Shown in pieces: positions 12,722-16,362 of a DNA stretch of 16,362 nucleotides. The stretch spans positions 1-16,362 of the forward strand of contig CAZWXH010000035.1 of assembly GCA_964637725.1 (NCBI GenBank), read 5' to 3'. Within the stretch, counting starts at the first letter, position 1, and every line of letters begins with the position of its first letter. Source of the stretch: CAZWXH01 sp964637725 (lineage in GTDB: Bacteria > Bacillota_I > Bacilli_A > Erysipelotrichales > Coprobacillaceae). A program made the position numbers and the translations under genes. Under the pieces are notes generated by a model, which did no database searches, was not told the origin of the DNA, and saw nothing but the letters and a program-made list of their open reading frames with translations.

Positions 12722-14614
12722 ATGGCAAAAAAACAATTTAAAGCGGAGTCACAAAGACTGTTAGACTTAATGATTAATTCTATTTATACCCACAAAGAAA
12801 TCTTTTTAAGAGAATTGATTTCTAATGCGAGTGATGCTTCTGACAAATTGTACTATAAAGCATTAACTGAGAATATAGGTGGTATATCTAGAGAAGATTT
12901 ATCAATTCAAATTTTAGTTGATAAAGAACATCGTATGTTATCCATTATTGATCAAGGGATTGGTATGGATGCTAAGGAGTTAGAAACTCACTTAGGAACA
13001 ATTGCTAATTCTGGTTCACTTGAATTTAAAAAAGAATTAGAAGAAGGACAAGATGATGTTGATATCATTGGCCAATTTGGTGTTGGTTTCTACTCAGCTT
13101 TTATGATTGCTTCAAAAGTAGAAGTGATTTCTAAAAAGTATGGTGAAGACAAAGGTCATATTTGGGAATCAGATACAACAGATGGTTATACTATTAAAGA
13201 ATGTGATTTTGATCATTCGGGGACAAGAATCAATTTATTCTTAAAGGATAATAACGATGATGATAATTATGATCAATACTTAGATCAATATGAACTTCAA
13301 AGATTAGTTAAGAAATATTCAGATTATGTTCATTATCCAATTAAGATGGATATGTCTACTTCAAAGAAGAAGGAAGACAGTGATGATTATGAAGAAGTAA
13401 CTGAGAATAAAACATTAAATTCTATGGTGCCTTTATGGAAAAGAGTAAAGAAAGATATCACTGAAGAAGATTATAATGAATTTTATAAAGATAAGTTTAA
13501 TGATTTTAGCGATCCTTTAAGAGTTATGCATAATAGTATAGAAGGAACAGTATCATATGATTCATTGTTATTTATTCCTTCACAAACACCTATGAATTAC
13601 TACTCTCAAGATTATGAAAAAGGTCTACAATTATATTCACGTGGTGTATTCATTATGGATAAAGCAAGTGATTTAATTCCTGAACACTTTAGATTTGTGA
13701 AGGGATTAGTTGATTCACAAGACTTATCATTAAATATTTCTAGAGAAATGTTACAACATGATAGACAGTTAAAAGTTATTGCTGATAAGATTGAAAAACG
13801 TATTCAAAGTGAACTTGAAAAGATGTTAAAGAATGAAAGAGAAAAATATGAAGAATTCTTTAAAAACTTTGGATTACAATTAAAATTCGGTATTTATAAC
13901 AGTTATGGAATGTTAAAAGATAAGTTACAAGATTTATTGTTATTCTATAGTGCTAAAGAAAAGAAAATGATTACTTTTTCTGAATATGTAGAAGCAATGG
14001 ATAAAGATCAAAAAGAAATCTATTTTGTCAGTGGTGAATCATATGACAAAATTGATCAATTACCAACAGTAGAAAGAATTAAAGATAAAGGATATGATAT
14101 TTTATACTTAATTGATAATGTTGATGAATTCTGTTTACAAATGATTAGAGAATACAAAGAAAAACCATTTAAAAACATTAGTCAAGGTGATCTTGATATT
14201 GAAACAGAAGAAGAAAAGAAAGAACTTGAAAAAGTAAATGAAGATAACAAAGACATGTTAGAAGTGATTAAAGAAGCTTTAAAAGATCATGTGCAAGATG
14301 TTAAAGTTTCTTCAAGATTAAAATCTCATCCGGTTTGTTTAGTAAGTGGTGAAGGTGTTTCTTTTGAAATGGAAAAAGTTCTAAGTCAAATGCCTGATGG
14401 TAATGATGTAAAAGCTGGAAGAATCTTAGAGATTAATCCTGAACATGATTTATTTACTGCATTAAAATCAGTATTTGATAAAGATAAAGAAAAAATCAAA
14501 GATTATGCTTCATTGTTATATGATCAAGCTTTATTAATTGAAGGATTTAGTATTGATGATCCTGTAGAATTTTCTAATAAAGTGTGTAATTTAATGGTAG
14601 AAGCTAACAAATAG
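12722..14614 (+). CDS. htpG: HtpG, bacterial Hsp90 chaperone
   Basis: Cytosolic ATP-dependent dimeric chaperone of 630 residues, full family length. N-terminal GHKL ATPase: Glu31 and Asn35 (LRELISNASDASDKL), Asp77 in IIDQGIGMD, IANSGSLEF, and the GQFGVGFYSAF lid/glycine motif. The middle domain has NISREMLQHDRQLK, with the conserved Arg that contacts ATP, and the C-terminal dimerisation domain ends at NLMVEANK. The ATG at 12722 is chosen, eight bases after AAAGGAG; an upstream ATG at 12692 lies in the CIRCE element and adds ten unrelated residues. CIRCE control of htpG is noteworthy, since in Bacillus subtilis htpG is not under HrcA. Own promoter and terminator, so monocistronic. Confidence 0.97.
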   Translation: MAKKQFKAESQRLLDLMINSIYTHKEIFLRELISNASDASDKLYYKALTENIGGISREDLSIQILVDKEHRMLSIIDQGIGMDAKELETHLGTIANSGSLEFKKELEEGQDDVDIIGQFGVGFYSAFMIASKVEVISKKYGEDKGHIWESDTTDGYTIKECDFDHSGTRINLFLKDNNDDDNYDQYLDQYELQRLVKKYSDYVHYPIKMDMSTSKKKEDSDDYEEVTENKTLNSMVPLWKRVKKDITEEDYNEFYKDKFNDFSDPLRVMHNSIEGTVSYDSLLFIPSQTPMNYYSQDYEKGLQLYSRGVFIMDKASDLIPEHFRFVKGLVDSQDLSLNISREMLQHDRQLKVIADKIEKRIQSELEKMLKNEREKYEEFFKNFGLQLKFGIYNSYGMLKDKLQDLLLFYSAKEKKMITFSEYVEAMDKDQKEIYFVSGESYDKIDQLPTVERIKDKGYDILYLIDNVDEFCLQMIREYKEKPFKNISQGDLDIETEEEKKELEKVNEDNKDMLEVIKEALKDHVQDVKVSSRLKSHPVCLVSGEGVSFEMEKVLSQMPDGNDVKAGRILEINPEHDLFTALKSVFDKDKEKIKDYASLLYDQALLIEGFSIDDPVEFSNKVCNLMVEANK

Positions 14615-14636
14615 TGTACAATCTGTACACTTTTTT
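14613..14636 (+). terminator. htpG terminator overlapping its stop codon
   Basis: AGTGTACA (14613-14620), loop ATC, TGTACACT (14624-14631) and a T-run to 14636: a perfect eight-pair stem starting within the TAG stop codon. Confidence 0.9.
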
Positions 14637-14664
14637 GTTAGAATAGAAAAAAGGGGAGGATAAG

Positions 14665-15198
14665 ATGGAACTAAATCAAGCAATTCAAACAAGAAGAAGT
14701 ATTAGAAAATATAAGAAAGAAAGTGTGAGTGACAAAGATATTCGAAGTCTTATTGAGACAACAATATATGCTCCTTCATGGAAAAATTCACAGGTGACAC
14801 GTTATCATGTTGTAAAGGAAGAAAAGATCCTTATCAAAATAAAAGGGGCACTTCCTGATTTTAATCAAGAGAACTCTAAAGATGCTCCGGTATTTATTAT
14901 TCCAACAATTATTAAGAATCGTTCTGGTTATAATAGAGATCAAACACCTACAAATGAATTAGGGAATGGTTGGGGATTATATGATTGTGGAATGAGTTCT
15001 ATGTTATTAATGCTAAAAGCTAAAGAACTTGGCTTAGATACACTTGTTATGGGTATCAGAGATCAACATAAGATTAAAGAGATATTGAATATACCAGATG
15101 AAGAAATTATCACAAGTGTTATTGCATTAGGATATAGAGATATAGAACCTGAAATGCCTAAAAGAAAAAACGTAGATGATATAGCTAAATTTTATTAG
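14665..15198 (+). CDS. Nitroreductase-family FMN oxidoreductase
   Basis: Small flavin oxidoreductase of 177 residues, within the usual range for the compact nitroreductase group. RRSIRKY (10-16) binds the FMN phosphate, APSWKNSQ (36-43) lines the flavin site, and DCGMSSMLLMLKAKELGLDT is followed by VMGIRD and VIALGY (about 151-156), the normal pattern of the family. Usually homodimeric and NAD(P)H-dependent, reducing nitro compounds, quinones or other acceptors; the natural substrate is unknown. GGGGAGGA precedes the ATG. Gene lies directly after the htpG terminator; TAGAAT at 14639-14644 may be its -10, but no good -35 is seen. Convergent with the DUF2812 gene. Confidence 0.92.
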   Translation: MELNQAIQTRRSIRKYKKESVSDKDIRSLIETTIYAPSWKNSQVTRYHVVKEEKILIKIKGALPDFNQENSKDAPVFIIPTIIKNRSGYNRDQTPTNELGNGWGLYDCGMSSMLLMLKAKELGLDTLVMGIRDQHKIKEILNIPDEEIITSVIALGYRDIEPEMPKRKNVDDIAKFY

Positions 15199-15199
15199 A

Positions 15200-15223
15200 A
15201 AAGGAAGGCGAGAGCCTTCCTTT
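15200..15223. terminator. Bidirectional terminator with GAGA tetraloop
   Basis: AAAGGAAGGC (15200-15209), loop GAGA (a GNRA tetraloop), GCCTTCCTTT (15214-15223): a perfect ten-pair stem between convergent genes. A-run and T-run flank it, so it can stop both transcripts, though the T-runs are short. Confidence 0.8.
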
Positions 15224-16286
15224 AACGATAATAATTAATAATGATTTGAACTTGTTTTTGTGTTATTTCTTCATCTAGTGATACAAGAATAACATGTTTG
15301 TCTTTTTGAAGAATAAGGGTATTTAAAATGTTATCTAAATAACCATATAGAATATTTTCTTTTTTTTCAACACGACTACAATAATATTGATTAGGATTTT
15401 TTGAAAAATCATTTAATAATTTTTTAGCAGACTTTTCATTTCTGAGTTGATACTCTTTAACATATAATCCTTTTTCTTCTTTTGTGACTTCTAAAGAACT
15501 ATATGAGTGAGGCACAGTAAAACTTGATCTCACCATTCCAGAAAAGTCGGTCTTTTCATTTATTCCTAATTCATTTAAAGAAATAACAGAATGATCTTGA
15601 GGAGTAAATGCTTTGGCATTGAGAGTATCTTCTATTAATCCCCCAAAGAATAATAATAAAATGATTATAAAAGAAACTTTATAAATTTTTCTTAACTGAG
15701 TAAGAAGAGGAGTAGAGAGTTTGTTGTCTTGTTTATGTATTTTCTTTTGAAATTGTTTTGTCATATACATATTAACAAAACATCTATAAACAGTAGTTAG
15801 TAATCCAATAATAATCCCACCATATACAAAAGTCATACCATAACTTAAGAAAGTATCAATATTTATAGCCATTAAACTTAGAATTAAAAAAGAAATAGTG
15901 ACAATTATAGAAGCAATAAATAGATTTAAATATTTAAAAGTTTTATTATCAGTAATAAAATCTTTATGTATAGAAAGATCTAATTCTTTTTTTCTTTTTT
16001 TCTCTCCTACAAAAACATACATGCAATTTTTGTTATAAATAGCTTCATATTCATCTTCTAAATATGGATCAAAGAAAATTTGTTTATTATTAAATTTTTC
16101 ATTTTTTGTTTTTCCTTTAGGATTATAAAAATCAATACAGTAGTGATATTTTTTATCTGTTTTTTTAAAGAGAGTTATAAGTGAAAGATCTTTTGTTGTA
16201 TATCCTTGAAGACCTAAATCGTTAAGAGTCTTTAGGAGTAATTCATATTCGTAAGGTTTATAATTTATTAGTTTTATTTTATACAT
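15222..16286 (-). CDS. DUF2812-type three-TM membrane protein
   Basis: Membrane protein of 354 residues. Residues about 1-110 are cytosolic and match the general layout of DUF2812 (a short strand, LNDLGLQGYTTKDLSLITLFKKTDKKYHYCIDFY at 21-53). Three hydrophobic helices follow (about 119-142, 150-170 and 202-219), then a C-terminal extracytoplasmic domain of about 135 residues, ending in a helix. DUF2812 proteins are often encoded beside PadR regulators; none is visible before the window ends. The start at 16286 is preferred over an ATG two codons earlier because AGG (16298-16296) is nine bases from it. A promoter lies upstream, so the gene is probably monocistronic. The family assignment is a weak-to-moderate recall; function is unknown. 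Confidence 0.72.
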   Translation of the reverse strand: MYKIKLINYKPYEYELLLKTLNDLGLQGYTTKDLSLITLFKKTDKKYHYCIDFYNPKGKTKNEKFNNKQIFFDPYLEDEYEAIYNKNCMYVFVGEKKRKKELDLSIHKDFITDNKTFKYLNLFIASIIVTISFLILSLMAINIDTFLSYGMTFVYGGIIIGLLTTVYRCFVNMYMTKQFQKKIHKQDNKLSTPLLTQLRKIYKVSFIIILLLFFGGLIEDTLNAKAFTPQDHSVISLNELGINEKTDFSGMVRSSFTVPHSYSSLEVTKEEKGLYVKEYQLRNEKSAKKLLNDFSKNPNQYYCSRVEKKENILYGYLDNILNTLILQKDKHVILVSLDEEITQKQVQIIINYYR

Positions 16287-16307
16287 AATCATTATCCTTT
16301 CTGTGCT

Positions 16308-16336
16308 ATTATATCAAAAAAGTGAAAAGAAGTCTA
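16308..16336 (-). promoter_or_regulatory. Promoter of the DUF2812-type gene
   Basis: On the minus strand TAGACT (16336-16331), 17-nt spacer and TATAAT (16313-16308) lie about 20 bases before the start codon. The -10 is perfect; the -35 is four of six. Confidence 0.7.
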
Positions 16337-16362
16337 ATTGTCCTTATCTTAAGAATATGTAA

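Noticed and set aside
1..16362. CRISPR array, tRNA or rRNA genes
   Set aside because: No regularly spaced direct repeats, cloverleaf-like segments or rRNA-like sequence were seen on reading both strands.

Overview
This is a strongly AT-rich bacterial chromosome segment with short intergenic gaps, strong AGGAGG-type ribosome binding sites, simple stem-loop-plus-T-run terminators and a CIRCE (HrcA) operator. These point to a low-GC Bacillota. Gene content and codon style look like a gut Erysipelotrichia/Coprobacillaceae-type organism, but that placement is an impression, not a demonstrated assignment. TGA is used as a normal stop (for example at 2976-2978 and 6967-6969), so this is not a Mycoplasma-type code. 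No rRNA, tRNA, CRISPR array or prophage was seen.

Layout. (1) 1-1452, minus strand: a UPF0718/ArsP-like permease and its ArsR-type repressor. Each gene is preceded by the same 16-bp palindrome, so the repressor probably controls both. (2) 1564-2976, plus strand: three small genes, consisting of a short unknown protein, a single-pass membrane/secreted protein and an Imm-5-like putative immunity protein. (3) 2976-5313, minus strand: a TetR-type regulator followed by an ABC-2 ATPase and permease in an overlapping operon. The regulator carries an in-frame TAA at codon 13, before its helix-turn-helix. (4) 5403-8046, plus strand: a WYL regulator, a palindrome, then a tight operon of a Cys-rich DUF3795 protein, a TfoX-N protein and a BtrH-N/DUF4872 protein, closed by a strong terminator. 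(5) 8047-8487: no intact gene, only a decayed IS200/IS605 tnpA start with a leader predicted to hide its ribosome binding site, then a palindrome-rich promoter region. (6) 8488-9929: a GH1 6-phospho-beta-glucosidase and its terminator. (7) 9963-12623: a DUF3788 protein, a GIY-YIG + RAMA-like fusion, a frameshifted SPL-family radical SAM gene and a GNAT acetyltransferase. (8) 12629-14636: htpG behind one clear and one degenerate CIRCE element. (9) 14665-16336: a small nitroreductase-family protein and a convergent three-TM DUF2812-type membrane protein with its own promoter.

How it fits together. The window is mostly housekeeping and adaptive accessory genes in small self-contained transcription units, each with a visible regulator, operator or terminator. 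Three units are broken: tetR by a nonsense mutation, the radical SAM gene by a one-base deletion, and the IS200 remnant by truncation. The most distinctive items are the GIY-YIG/RAMA-like fusion, the double CIRCE arrangement on htpG, the TetR nonsense mutation in an otherwise intact exporter operon, the BtrH-like operon, and the IS200 remnant that still shows its leader. I do not see a clearly new multi-gene system. The GIY-YIG/RAMA gene and the BtrH operon are the best candidates for unexplored function.
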